NCBI GenBank assembly: GCA_043774625.1
Contig: JAYVTG010000043.1
Span: 1 to 31,208, forward strand
Direction: 5' to 3'
Length of the DNA stretch: 31,208 nt
DNA from: JAAFIP01 sp043774625
GTDB taxonomy: Bacteria; Pseudomonadota; Gammaproteobacteria; Burkholderiales; Burkholderiaceae_C
The notes beneath the pieces are model-generated. The model did not search any database. It saw nothing but the letters and a program-made list of their open reading frames with translations, and was not told the DNA's origin. Shown one piece after another: positions 8,376 through 16,381 of the stretch (the first letter of the stretch is position 1; each line of letters opens with the position of its first letter). The translations under genes and the position numbers were made by a program.

Positions 8376-8397
8376 GCTTGCTGGAGATCCAGCAAGC
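8376..8397. other. Hairpin between holA and proA
   Basis: GCTTGCTGG (8376-8384) and CCAGCAAGC (8389-8397) form a perfect 9-bp stem with a 4-nt loop, 8 nt after the holA stop in the transcribed (minus) direction. On that strand no T-run follows, so it is more likely an mRNA processing or stability element, or a weak Rho-assisted stop, than an intrinsic terminator. Confidence 0.6.
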
Positions 8398-8405
8398 AAA
8401 AGACT

Positions 8406-9467
8406 TCAAACCACCACAGCGCACACCATCATCGCCAGCTTGTGCAACGCCGCCCAGCTATCTGCTGGCCAGCCCTCGGCTTTAAGGCCTTTGACAATCC
8501 CGTCCACCTGATGCGCACAGTGCAGCAAATTGGAAGCATCGGTAGACGACAAACGCGGCAGGATGCGTTCGTACAACTTTTGCTTATTGCCCCATACCCG
8601 CGCCTCTTGCAGGGCCAGGGGCAGGGGTTTGCCGCTGTCCATCAGGTCTTTCACACGCTTGAGGTTGCGAATGTCTTCGCTCAAAGCCCAGTGCACCAGC
8701 ACTTGGGCTTCGCCTTCGGCCTGCAAGCCGTCCAGCATGCGCTGCACACGGGCCGTATTGCCTGCCAATACCGCTTCAGAGAGCTTGAAGACATCGTAGC
8801 GCGCCACGTTGAGCACAGCAGACTCTACTTCATCAAAACTGAGTTCGCGCGGTTGCGACGCATCTGCTGGATGCAGTAGCGAGAGCTTTTGCATCTCCTG
8901 GTGCGCCGCCAGCAAATTGCCTTCTACACGGTCGGCAAAAAACTTGAGCGTGCGCTCGCCCTCTTTGCCCGCCTTGACGCGCAAACCCAGCGACTGCATG
9001 CGCTGCGCGATCCATTGCGGCAGCGCGCGGCGTTCCAGGGTGTCGATTTGCACCGTCACACCAAAGCTGTCCAGCGCCCCATACCAGGCACCAGTCTTGG
9101 TCATTTTGTCCAGCTTGGGCAAGATAAAAAGCGTCAGCGTTGCGTCGTTACCCTGCGACCGCTGCGCCATTTGCTGAATGGCTGGGCTGCCCTCTTTGCC
9201 GGGCTTGCCACTGGGCACGCGCACTTCCACAATTTGCTTGTCAGCAAACAGACTGAGCGAGCCTGCGGCAGCCAGCACTTCGCTCCAGTCAAAATGCGCG
9301 CCTGCCACGGTGTGCACCGTGCGCTCGGTAAAACCCTGCTCGCGCGCTGCCGCGCGAATCGCGTCTGTGGCTTCTTGAATCAGCAGCGGCTCGTCACCGT
9401 GCAAGGTGTAGAGCGACTTGAGCCCGCGTTGCAGGTGTTGCGCGATTTGTGCAGGAGCGAGTTGCAT
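8406..9467 (-). CDS. holA: DNA polymerase III subunit delta
   Basis: 353 residues, the normal length for HolA. It is the wrench subunit of the clamp loader that opens the beta sliding clamp. Family features: the N-terminal YTLHGDEPLLIQEATDAIR, then a Rossmann-like P-loop-less AAA+ domain with LFADKQIVEVRVPSGKPG and LTLFILPKLDKMTKTGAWY, EGNLLAAHQEMQKLSLL, and the alpha-helical collar with VHWALSEDIRNL. It starts 5 nt after lptE in the conserved leuS-lptE-holA operon and is certainly cotranscribed with it. Confidence 0.95.
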   Translation of the reverse strand: MQLAPAQIAQHLQRGLKSLYTLHGDEPLLIQEATDAIRAAAREQGFTERTVHTVAGAHFDWSEVLAAAGSLSLFADKQIVEVRVPSGKPGKEGSPAIQQMAQRSQGNDATLTLFILPKLDKMTKTGAWYGALDSFGVTVQIDTLERRALPQWIAQRMQSLGLRVKAGKEGERTLKFFADRVEGNLLAAHQEMQKLSLLHPADASQPRELSFDEVESAVLNVARYDVFKLSEAVLAGNTARVQRMLDGLQAEGEAQVLVHWALSEDIRNLKRVKDLMDSGKPLPLALQEARVWGNKQKLYERILPRLSSTDASNLLHCAHQVDGIVKGLKAEGWPADSWAALHKLAMMVCAVVV

Positions 9468-9472
9468 AGCCT

Positions 9473-9979
9473 TTACAAACTGCGCACGGCACCCAGACGG
9501 CGCAAAATTTGCTGCACGATGTCGCTTTGCATGTCGCGGTACAGCAGGTTCTCTTCCGCTTCTTTGGACAGCACGGCCGATTCGTTGAAGTTGATGCCGC
9601 GCTGTTGCAAGATTTCGGTCTCTGCAATCAATTCTTTACCAGACTGAGTGCGCAATTTGAACTTGAAACGCAGGCGCAACTGAAACTCGCGCACGGCACC
9701 GGTGGCGCTCACGCCCACCACCGTTTTTTCGCGTTGATCCGTCACCACGTCCAGCACCACCTGCGCTTTATCGAGCTGGCGGTTATCCACAATCACCTTC
9801 ACATTACCCGACGATTCCAGCGTGCGGCGAAACTCGTCACCCAGCGTAGAACTGCCCGCAAAGCCGCTGTACAGCGACGTGAACGCAAAGTCTTGCTGGC
9901 CGCGCAGCTTGAAGCCGCAGGCGGACAGCATGAAGCTGACGGCAGGAGCGGCCAATGCAGTGCGGCGGGTGAGCTTCAT
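9473..9979 (-). CDS. lptE: LPS-assembly lipoprotein LptE
   Basis: 168 residues from ATG 9979, four bases after the leuS stop. A longer frame starting at 10021 would overlap leuS and place 14 residues before the signal peptide, so I reject it. The start MKLTRRTALAAPAVSFMLSA-CGFKLRG is a lipoprotein signal with lipobox LSAC and mature Cys. The mature part is the LptE fold (YSGFAGSSTLGDEFRRTLES split here, RQLDKAQVVLDVVTDQREKT split here), ending with DIVQQILRRL. It plugs the LptD barrel in the outer membrane for LPS export. The order leuS-lptE-holA is the usual one in proteobacteria. Confidence 0.93.
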   Translation of the reverse strand: MKLTRRTALAAPAVSFMLSACGFKLRGQQDFAFTSLYSGFAGSSTLGDEFRRTLESSGNVKVIVDNRQLDKAQVVLDVVTDQREKTVVGVSATGAVREFQLRLRFKFKLRTQSGKELIAETEILQQRGINFNESAVLSKEAEENLLYRDMQSDIVQQILRRLGAVRSL

Positions 9980-9983
9980 CAGC

Positions 9984-12836
9984 CTAGACCACAATGTTGA
10001 CCAAACGCCCCGGCACCACAATCACCTTCTTCGGTGCTGCGCCATTGGCAATATTTCTGAACGCTTCGCTCTCGGTCGCTATTTTTTCAATAGCCTCGCG
10101 CGCAGCATCGGCGGCAACCAAAATGCTACCGCGCAATTTGCCATTGACCTGCAACATCAGCTCGATCTCGTCTTGTACCAGCGCGTTGCTGTCCACCACA
10201 GGCCAAGGCGCATCCAGCAAGTCGCCTTGCTGAGCTGCAAAACCCAAGTCCAGCCACATTTGATGCGCAATATGCGGTGTGGCCGGATACAGCACGCGCA
10301 GCAAGATGCTAAAGCCCTCAGCCAGCGCTGCGTTATCGCCCTCGCCACCATCACTTTTGAAGTCTTCCAGCGCATTCAGCAGCTTCATCGCACCGCTGAC
10401 CACGGTGTTGTATTGCATGCGTTGGTAGTCATAGGCGATTTGTTTGAGCACCGTATGCACTTCCAGCCGCAGCGCTTTGGCCGTTTTACCCAGTACTGGC
10501 GCATTTTGAGTACTATTTTTGCCATTTGCCAGCGTGGAATATGCGCAAGCAGCTATATTTTTAATAGCATTTAATTTAACACCAAAGCTCCACACCCGTT
10601 TCAAAAACCGGTAGCCGCCTTCCACTGCCGAGTCGTTCCACTCCAGCGTGGCTTCGGGTGGGGCGGTGAACATCATGTACAAACGCGCGGTGTCAGCGCC
10701 ATATTTTTCGATCAGGTCTTGCGGGTCTACGCCATTATTTTTCGACTTGCTCATGGTCGTCACGCCACCGTAATCGACCGCACTACCGTCGGCCTTTAAC
10801 TTTGCACCGTTGACTTTACCGTCTGCTCCATGGGTGTTTTCCACCTCGTGTGGCCAAAAGTATTCGATACCGCCTTTAGCGCCTTTGCGCGAATACACAT
10901 GGTTGAGCACCATACCCTGGCATAGCAGCTTGGTAAAGGGTTCGTCCACTTTCGTCAGGCCCAGATCGCGCATCACCTTCGTCCAAAAGCGCGCGTACAG
11001 CAAATGCAAGATGGCGTGTTCGATGCCACCAATGTATTGGTCCATGCCGCGCGCGCCCACACTCTGGCCCGCCGCGCCTGTAGCGCCCATCCAGTAGTCT
11101 GTGCCGCTTGCGATCATTTTGTCTGCGTTGGTCGGGTCGCAATAGCGCATAAAGTACCAAGCACTGTCCACAAAAGTGTCCATCGTGTCCGTCTCACGTC
11201 GCGCGGGTTTGCCACAGGTGGGGCAGACCACGCCTGCATGAAAGCCTACGTGCTTGTGCAGCGGATTGCCTGAGCCGTCGGGTACGCAGTCTTGCGGCAA
11301 TACCACGGGCAGGTCTTTTTCGGGCACGGGCACGGCACCGTGTTCGTCGCAATGGATGATGGGAATGGGTGTACCCCAGTAGCGCTGGCGGCTCACACCC
11401 CAGTCGCGCAGACGCCAGGTGATTTTTTTCTCTCCCAAGCCTTTGGCCAAGAGTAGTTCTGCAACTTTATTGATCGCTGCCTTATGGCTCAGACCCGATA
11501 AAGGGCCGGAGTTGACGCAAACCGCAAAATCTTTCGTTGCATACCAGTCCTGCCAAGCATCAGTAGAAAAAGTGTTTTTTGGGTAGTCGGTGTCACTACC
11601 GCTGCCATCCCCCATACCTGCGCCACTGCCCGAACCACCACCATGCCCAGACCCGTCGCCAAATCCGACTCCCTGCAAGTCGCTAGTGCGTCTATCGGCA
11701 ATGACCTGAAGAGCAGGAATGCCATATTTTTTAGCAAATGCAAAGTCCCGCGCATCATGCGCAGGCACGCCCATCACGGCACCATCGCCATAACTCATCA
11801 GCACATAGTTGCCAACCCACACTTGCACCTTGTCACCCGTCAACGGGTGCGTAACAAATAAACCCGTTGCCACGCCTTCTTTTTCTTTGGTGGCCAGCTC
11901 TGCCTCAGTCGTTCCGCCTTCTTTCAGTGCTTCAATTTTGCTAGCTAGCTGCGCAGACTGGGCGCTGGCTACCAAGGCAATTGGGTGCTCTGGCGCAACG
12001 GCTACAAAGGTGACGCCCATGATGGTGTCAGCACGCGTGGTGAAGACGTACATCTTGCCGTCTTGCACCAGTTTGCCTTGCGCATCTTTGATGTCATGTA
12101 CAAAAGCAAAGCGCACACCTTCGCTTTTACCAATCCAGTTTTCCTGCATCAGCTTGACGCGCTCGGGCCAGCCGGGCAGGCCGTTTTGCACTTGATCTAG
12201 AAGTTCAGGCGCATACTGGGTGATGTTGAGGTAGTACCCAGGAATTTCGCGCTTTTCTACAGGCGCGCCCGTGCGCCAACCTTTGCCGTCAATCACCTGC
12301 TCATTGGCCAGCACGGTCATGTCTACCGGGTCCCAGTTGACGATTTGGGTTTTGCGGTAGGCGATGCCTTTTTCAAGCATCTTTAAAAACAACCATTGGT
12401 TCCACTTGTAATACGTCGGGTCACAGGTGGCGACTTCGCGGCTCCAGTCAATCGCCAGGCCCATGGCCTGCATCTGCTTTTTCATGTACGCAATGTTGTC
12501 GTGAGTCCACTGTGCAGGTGGCAGGTTATTTTTCATCGCCGCGTTTTCAGCTGGCAAACCAAACGCGTCCCAGCCCATGGGCATGAGCACGTTGTAGCCC
12601 TGCATGCGCAGGCTGCGGGTCAGCATGTCGTTGATGGTGTAGTTGCGCACGTGACCCATGTGCAGTTTGCCGCTGGGGTAGGGCAGCATGGAGCAGGCGT
12701 AGTACTTTTTCTTCAGATGGCCCTGGGCGTCGCGGGCGTTCTCAGTCACGCGGTAGGCGTCTTGGGCTGTCCAGGTGGCGTGGGCGGCCTTTTCAACCGC
12801 TGTGTGGTTGTAAACGGGGTTAAATTTGTCTTGCAT
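9984..12836 (-). CDS. leuS: Leucyl-tRNA synthetase (with three insertions)
   Basis: 950 residues, about 80 more than typical bacterial LeuRS (about 860-880). The class I motifs are intact: the HIGH-like HMGH at 59-62, the CP1 editing domain with TTRADTIMGVTF (266-277), QYIGGIEHAILHLLYARF (600-617), and MSKSK at 695-699. The C-terminus GKLRGSILVAAD...VVPGRLVNIVV is normal. Three segments have no counterpart in ordinary LeuRS: a Gly/Ser/Asp-rich stretch at ~381-420 in the editing domain, ~13 residues at 584-597 just before QYIGGIEHA, and ~27 residues at 755-782 encoded by the interspersed element. The frame is uninterrupted, so the enzyme is expected to be active. First gene of the leuS-lptE-holA(-proA) run, 32 nt after the CoA-binding gene. 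Confidence 0.96.
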   Translation of the reverse strand: MQDKFNPVYNHTAVEKAAHATWTAQDAYRVTENARDAQGHLKKKYYACSMLPYPSGKLHMGHVRNYTINDMLTRSLRMQGYNVLMPMGWDAFGLPAENAAMKNNLPPAQWTHDNIAYMKKQMQAMGLAIDWSREVATCDPTYYKWNQWLFLKMLEKGIAYRKTQIVNWDPVDMTVLANEQVIDGKGWRTGAPVEKREIPGYYLNITQYAPELLDQVQNGLPGWPERVKLMQENWIGKSEGVRFAFVHDIKDAQGKLVQDGKMYVFTTRADTIMGVTFVAVAPEHPIALVASAQSAQLASKIEALKEGGTTEAELATKEKEGVATGLFVTHPLTGDKVQVWVGNYVLMSYGDGAVMGVPAHDARDFAFAKKYGIPALQVIADRRTSDLQGVGFGDGSGHGGGSGSGAGMGDGSGSDTDYPKNTFSTDAWQDWYATKDFAVCVNSGPLSGLSHKAAINKVAELLLAKGLGEKKITWRLRDWGVSRQRYWGTPIPIIHCDEHGAVPVPEKDLPVVLPQDCVPDGSGNPLHKHVGFHAGVVCPTCGKPARRETDTMDTFVDSAWYFMRYCDPTNADKMIASGTDYWMGATGAAGQSVGARGMDQYIGGIEHAILHLLYARFWTKVMRDLGLTKVDEPFTKLLCQGMVLNHVYSRKGAKGGIEYFWPHEVENTHGADGKVNGAKLKADGSAVDYGGVTTMSKSKNNGVDPQDLIEKYGADTARLYMMFTAPPEATLEWNDSAVEGGYRFLKRVWSFGVKLNAIKNIAACAYSTLANGKNSTQNAPVLGKTAKALRLEVHTVLKQIAYDYQRMQYNTVVSGAMKLLNALEDFKSDGGEGDNAALAEGFSILLRVLYPATPHIAHQMWLDLGFAAQQGDLLDAPWPVVDSNALVQDEIELMLQVNGKLRGSILVAADAAREAIEKIATESEAFRNIANGAAPKKVIVVPGRLVNIVV
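10511..10571 (-). repeat. Interspersed element copy 4 (inside leuS)
   Basis: On the leuS coding strand: GCTATTAAAAATATAGC, TGCTTGCGCATAT, CCACGCTGGCAAATGGC, then AAAAATAG. It is read as AIKNIAACAYSTLANGKN (residues ~757-774). This is the clearest copy, nearly identical to the intergenic copy at 29283-29335 across TAGCTGCTTGCGCATAT and CCACGCTGGC. Confidence 0.85.
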
Positions 12837-12868
12837 GCCGCGATTTTAGTGCGGCTTGGGGGCTTGGC

Positions 12869-13456
12869 TCAGCGCATGACCCGGCTATGTTCGATTTTGA
12901 TACAGCGGTCTTGCACGACCACCAGCCCCAGGTCTTTGGCAAAAGTGGCCACCGGGTCGTGCCGAATACCCAGTTGCAGCCATATGGACTGTGCGCCCAG
13001 TACAACGGCTTTTTCTACCACGGGGGGCACATCGTCGCTTTTGCGAAATATGTTGACGATGTCGATATGCTCGCCAGGGTCCAGGCTATAGGACGCTTCG
13101 GTCAGGCTGGGGTAGCAGGGCTCACCCAGAATAAAGGGGTTGTCAGAGGCCGCCACCACGGGGTTGACCGGCAAAATGCGGTAGCCCGCAGCCTGCAGGT
13201 ATTTGGCGACGTCATGGCTGTCACGGTGCGGCTTGGGGCTCAGGCCCACAATGGCGATGGTGCGGGCGCTGCGCAGCAAAGCTTCGATCTCCAGTGACGA
13301 AGGCATCACGGCAACAGGAATCGTGTCTGGCAGCAAACCGGGCAACGTGTCGGATTGCGTGTCTGGCACGGTGTCGCTAAAGGCTTCGTTCAGAGCGCTG
13401 ATTCTGGCCTCTGCTGCTTTTGTTTTAGCTGTTTTGGCAAAAGGATTGAACAACAT
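12869..13456 (-). CDS. CoA-binding (Rossmann) domain protein, YccU-like
   Basis: 195 residues as called. The conserved domain covers ~55-190: LLRSARTIAIVGLSPKPHRD, YLQAAGYRILPVNP, GEPCYPSLTEA, DIVNIFRKSDDVPPVVEKAV (split), SIWLQLGIRHDP and CIKIEHSRVMR. It matches the small CoA_binding family, which is usually ~140 residues. The first ~50 residues are an extra, low-complexity extension (SDTVPDTQSDTLPGLLPDTI). An internal ATG at 13306 (MPSSLEIEALL) would give the standard length, and neither start has a clear ribosome site. The biochemical role of the family is not established. It lies 14 nt after the thioredoxin-fold gene and 32 nt before leuS, so is probably in the same transcript. Confidence 0.85.
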   Translation of the reverse strand: MLFNPFAKTAKTKAAEARISALNEAFSDTVPDTQSDTLPGLLPDTIPVAVMPSSLEIEALLRSARTIAIVGLSPKPHRDSHDVAKYLQAAGYRILPVNPVVAASDNPFILGEPCYPSLTEASYSLDPGEHIDIVNIFRKSDDVPPVVEKAVVLGAQSIWLQLGIRHDPVATFAKDLGLVVVQDRCIKIEHSRVMR

Positions 13457-13470
13457 GGGCGCGCCGTTTT

Positions 13471-14091
13471 TTAAGACTTGAATTTGACCGAGCAGCCATA
13501 GGGGCGTGTGGTGGCATTGCTGAGCGCTTTGCCTGATAACGTCTCGTTCAGGCTCACTTTAACGTAATTGGTTGCAGTTTTGATGTCATCAGGCCGCGCG
13601 CTGGCAATACTGTCGATGCCGCCTGCGTAAATCAGGCTGCCCTGCGGGTTGATGATGTACATGTGCGGCGTGGTGCGTGCGTCGTAGGCTTGGCCGATTT
13701 TGCCGGTTTCGTCCATCAGCGTGTGGGTGGCAGCGGCTTTTTGCTCGGTCATCCAGGCTTGCAGTGCCGCTGGGGCCAGGTAGTCGGGGTGGGTAGGCTC
13801 GGTGGAATTGATGGCCAGCCAGACCACGCCTTTGCCAACGGCTTCTTTTTGCGTACCCTGCATATTGGCGACGCTGTAATGCTTTCGTACATAGGGGCAG
13901 CCTGGGTTGACCCATTCCAGCACCACGGTTTTGCCTTTGAAGTCGGCCAGACTGACGCTTTTGCCAGCCGTGTCTTTGGCAGTAAATTCAGGGGCTTTTT
14001 GGCCTACAGCCAGCGCAGCATATGCGCGAGCAGCTATAAAATTAGTAGCAACTACGCCACCAGAGAGTTGCAAAAGCTTTCGACGTTGCAT
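13471..14091 (-). CDS. Exported thioredoxin-fold (AhpC/TSA-redoxin family) protein
   Basis: 206 residues. The N-terminus is a signal peptide (MQRRKLLQLSGGVVATN then an Ala-rich core to AYAALA), whose core is encoded by an interspersed-element copy. The fold begins at VGQKAPEFTAKDTAGKSVSL (peroxiredoxin/TlpA start), with WVNPGCPYVRKHY holding the one obvious catalytic Cys, then GVVWLAINSTEP, and TPHMYIINPQGSLIYAGGID as the cis-Pro strand. The CPYV motif has no second Cys, so 1-Cys peroxiredoxin-like or thiol-reductase partner chemistry are both possible. A further Cys lies at the C-terminus (YGCSVKF). Originally it probably followed the DsbD/ScsB gene directly, a natural electron donor, before the restriction-modification island split them. 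Confidence 0.85.
   Translation of the reverse strand: MQRRKLLQLSGGVVATNFIAARAYAALAVGQKAPEFTAKDTAGKSVSLADFKGKTVVLEWVNPGCPYVRKHYSVANMQGTQKEAVGKGVVWLAINSTEPTHPDYLAPAALQAWMTEQKAAATHTLMDETGKIGQAYDARTTPHMYIINPQGSLIYAGGIDSIASARPDDIKTATNYVKVSLNETLSGKALSNATTRPYGCSVKFKS
13994..14050 (-). repeat. Interspersed element copy 5 (signal peptide of thioredoxin-fold gene)
   Basis: Coding strand: GCTACTAATTTTATAGC, TGCTCGCGCATATGC, TGCGCTGGCTGTAGGCC, AAAAAGC. Read as ATNFIAARAYAALAVGQKA, in the same frame as the leuS copy. Confidence 0.75.
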
Positions 14092-14148
14092 GGCGCTACT
14101 CCTTCAAGTTCAAAACGACAGTGTCAACTCTATTTTAGAGCGATCTAC

Positions 14149-14212
14149 AGTTTAGCCAGTGCGCCACGTATATCGGAAACACTGAGTATTTCTGACATGA
14201 CTACAGGGGCTT
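14149..14212 (-). repeat. Left direct repeat: detached copy of dsbD 3' end
   Basis: Differs from the intact dsbD end at three positions (14165, 14169, 14202). Read on the minus strand it still encodes APVVMSEILSVSDIRGALAKL followed by TAG at 14147-14145, versus APVVMSEILSVSDMRSALAKL and TAA in dsbD. It has no start codon of its own and lies downstream of the methylase gene, so it is a gene fragment. Confidence 0.92.
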
Positions 14213-14240
14213 GATTAACGGCAGTGTCGCGTGGAATTAT

Positions 14241-15236
14241 TCATGCATTACTTTTGCTAACCCCAAGCCAAAGCTTTCGAGGTTCGAACAATTGATTTTG
14301 GTATGACACACCCAAATTATGCGAGTGCCCTGCAACCTCTTCTATGTAAGTTTTGAATCTACTAGCTACATATTCAGCCAATTTCACAGGGACAGCATTA
14401 CCAATTACCTGTTCTACATCCGTTTTTGTACCTGGCAATTTAAATGTCGCAGGAAACGTTTGAATCCGCGCCCTCTCTTGGGTAGTGAGGCTACGAACAT
14501 GCTCTGATAGTTGCGCTGAATCTCCTTCGTGGCCGGGATAGCCACGCGGGATGGGACGATTGACCCCGCGTATCGTTGGGCTAGGCTCATCAATACTGAA
14601 TACTCCTCGGCGTGCATACGACCTTGGGTGTCGATAGTAATGCTCAAAAGGTAGCCGATTACGAAAATACTTGCGTAAAGTTGTCGGCTCTGCACTCAAT
14701 CCTTCTTCTAAAGCATCATCCAAAAATCCATCGCGTTCATCCATCACACCGAGCACAATCAACCGCTTACGCAACTGCGGTGCCCCACAGTAAGCCGCAT
14801 TGAGCACTTTAATAGTGACACCGTAACCCGCTCGTTTAAAAATAGCCAGTGCAGTTTTAAATGCCACCGATGTTGCGGCACGCGACACGTTTTCCATTAA
14901 AAAGTACTGTGGTTTGCAAAGCGAAATGATATTGGCAAAAGAAATCGTCAAGCTGGCTCGCCCCATACCTTCATCGCGTTTGCCAGCACTGGAAAAATCT
15001 TGGCATGGCGGCCCACCCATAATCATATTTGGCTGGTAGCCATCAATAACTTTAGATGCGGCAATCACATTATCCAAGTCAAGCTCAATAACGGGATGAT
15101 CTGTAAAGTTACTTTCGTACACAGCAATCGCAGGTTTCCAATTTTCTACAGCGGCCACAACATCATAGCCCGCTCGCGCGAAGCCAAGGCTCAACCCCCC
15201 TCCGCCCGCAAACAAATCAACAACGCGTATTGTCAT
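14241..15236 (-). CDS. DNA (cytosine-5-)-methyltransferase, type II
   Basis: 331 residues. All key m5C motifs are visible: I DLFAGGGGLSLGF (7-19), II ENWKPA, IV GGPPCQDFSSAG with catalytic Cys78, VI ENV (115-117), VIII QLRKR (154-158), IX RSLTTQERARIQTFP (248-262), and X QVIGNAVPVKLAEYV (276-290). The recognition domain between VIII and IX is short (~165-247) and includes RRGVFSIDEPSPTIRGVNRP. It protects the host sites from the partner nuclease. The start ATG overlaps the nuclease stop (ATGA), so translation is coupled. The sequence reminds me of the HaeII/NgoBI group (RGCGCY), but this is recall only and the specificity is unproven. Confidence 0.93.
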   Translation of the reverse strand: MTIRVVDLFAGGGGLSLGFARAGYDVVAAVENWKPAIAVYESNFTDHPVIELDLDNVIAASKVIDGYQPNMIMGGPPCQDFSSAGKRDEGMGRASLTISFANIISLCKPQYFLMENVSRAATSVAFKTALAIFKRAGYGVTIKVLNAAYCGAPQLRKRLIVLGVMDERDGFLDDALEEGLSAEPTTLRKYFRNRLPFEHYYRHPRSYARRGVFSIDEPSPTIRGVNRPIPRGYPGHEGDSAQLSEHVRSLTTQERARIQTFPATFKLPGTKTDVEQVIGNAVPVKLAEYVASRFKTYIEEVAGHSHNLGVSYQNQLFEPRKLWLGVSKSNA

Positions 15237-16312
15237 AGCACCCCCTCAAACAAATCACTGGAAAAATACAATATGGCATCAAACCGCCGTTCAGGACTGA
15301 GGCATTTTTGACCTCCACCCAAAATGATATTTTTAATTTCGTCTTTAGTTACTACAGGCTTTGTCAGGCGGTCACACGCCATGAATGGGCGAGTCTTGTT
15401 ACCTGCAATTGCAAACTCTTTATCGTTTTGCCAGTCATAGGTCATGCCGTCATAAATAGGTGCCTGATACACCTTATCTCCTCGGGAGCATTCGTAAATA
15501 AAGCGTGATAAGCGTAACGCAGCACGTAGTTGGCGAGATATAGTGCCTGCAGCTATGGAGTTGCGCGCCGAGTCTAAAAACAAATGCGATAGCGCAAAAT
15601 CACTCCAGACAAATATATCGAGACAATTCTGGGCAAGAACCGGCGATTTGCCAATAGTTTTCCAAACGGGCTGCAACAATAATGGTGTTTGCGTTTCGCA
15701 AAATTCATTTAAAAACACCTCTAAGGCTGCTAATGCTTTGGGCGCAATTTGTTGAATTTCAGGCTTAGAGTCCCAGTTGCGCACTTTGGCAAATGCAGGC
15801 TCAAATATCTCACGCACTCGCTTGTGCTGGTTACTAACCGCTTGAACCATTGATAGTGCCATGTAGCGAGAGGTTGCGCTACGTATAACCAATTCCGCCC
15901 CATACATACTTTCAGCCAATGACTCAGTGGTATTGTCGGGTAGCGTAGTGAGTTTGATTTCCAATGGCTTTATCTGTTTGTTGCTCGTGCCGTTACAAAT
16001 AACCAAATCTATGGCAGGCAAGTCATCGTGCACGAAATTGCGAAAAACATCAAAACGCGATTCGAATGAAAAATATAGCTCGTCGTTTGCCAATGAGCTA
16101 CCAAAGACATCTGAGACATCAATTTCCGTAATTTGGGTACTTGCTTGGTCGCGGTACTTCACATATACAAGTGGGAGCTTGCATGAGCGCATGTAGCAAG
16201 CCAATGCAGCTGGGAATGCCGAATTAAATTGATTTTTACCCCAGTAATAAGGATCAGAGAAATTACGGTTGCTTTTGGTTATGCCAAACAGAGAAGGGGT
16301 TTCATTGTTCAT
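15233..16312 (-). CDS. Putative type II restriction endonuclease partner of the methyltransferase
   Basis: 359 residues, located directly upstream of and overlapping the methyltransferase by 4 nt, the classical layout of a type II R-M pair. The start MNNETPSLFGITKSNRNF lacks a clear ribosome site. Candidate nuclease core: DLVICNGTSNKQIKPLEIKL (split: DLVICNGTSN, KQIKPLEIKL) around residues 127-146, which resembles a PD-(D/E)xK active site with D, then E-x-K. The size and start (NPFYWGKN-like ending in NQFNSAFPAALACYM) suggest the HaeII-like endonuclease family, a tentative call. Codon choice is A+T-rich compared with neighbouring genes. Confidence 0.75.
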   Translation of the reverse strand: MNNETPSLFGITKSNRNFSDPYYWGKNQFNSAFPAALACYMRSCKLPLVYVKYRDQASTQITEIDVSDVFGSSLANDELYFSFESRFDVFRNFVHDDLPAIDLVICNGTSNKQIKPLEIKLTTLPDNTTESLAESMYGAELVIRSATSRYMALSMVQAVSNQHKRVREIFEPAFAKVRNWDSKPEIQQIAPKALAALEVFLNEFCETQTPLLLQPVWKTIGKSPVLAQNCLDIFVWSDFALSHLFLDSARNSIAAGTISRQLRAALRLSRFIYECSRGDKVYQAPIYDGMTYDWQNDKEFAIAGNKTRPFMACDRLTKPVVTKDEIKNIILGGGQKCLSPERRFDAILYFSSDLFEGVL

Positions 16313-16323
16313 TTGACTGATAT

Positions 16324-16352
16324 TTTATACAGTTATGTATCGCCTGCAACAA
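16324..16352 (-). promoter_or_regulatory. Candidate sigma-70 promoter of the R-M genes, with dyad over the -10
   Basis: On the minus strand, TTGTTG (-35, 16352-16347) and TATAAA (-10, 16329-16324) are 17 nt apart. The start point would fall near 16317, about 5 nt before the nuclease ATG, giving an almost leaderless mRNA. A dyad ATACA-N4-TGTAT (16327-16340) overlaps the -10 and could be an operator. Confidence 0.5.
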
Positions 16353-16381
16353 ACATTGCATGCCAGTGCCTCAAATCCATT

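Noticed and set aside
9980..10021. Upstream extension of lptE
   Set aside because: It would overlap leuS and put 14 residues before a clear lipoprotein signal peptide.
10066..10100. GCTATTTTTTCAATAGC in leuS resembling the element end
   Set aside because: LeuRS has the normal length here and the remaining boxes are poor; likely coincidence.
11938..11985. GCTAGCTAGCTGCGCA...GCGCTGGC in leuS resembling the element
   Set aside because: Box spacing differs and the protein aligns to ordinary LeuRS without insertion.
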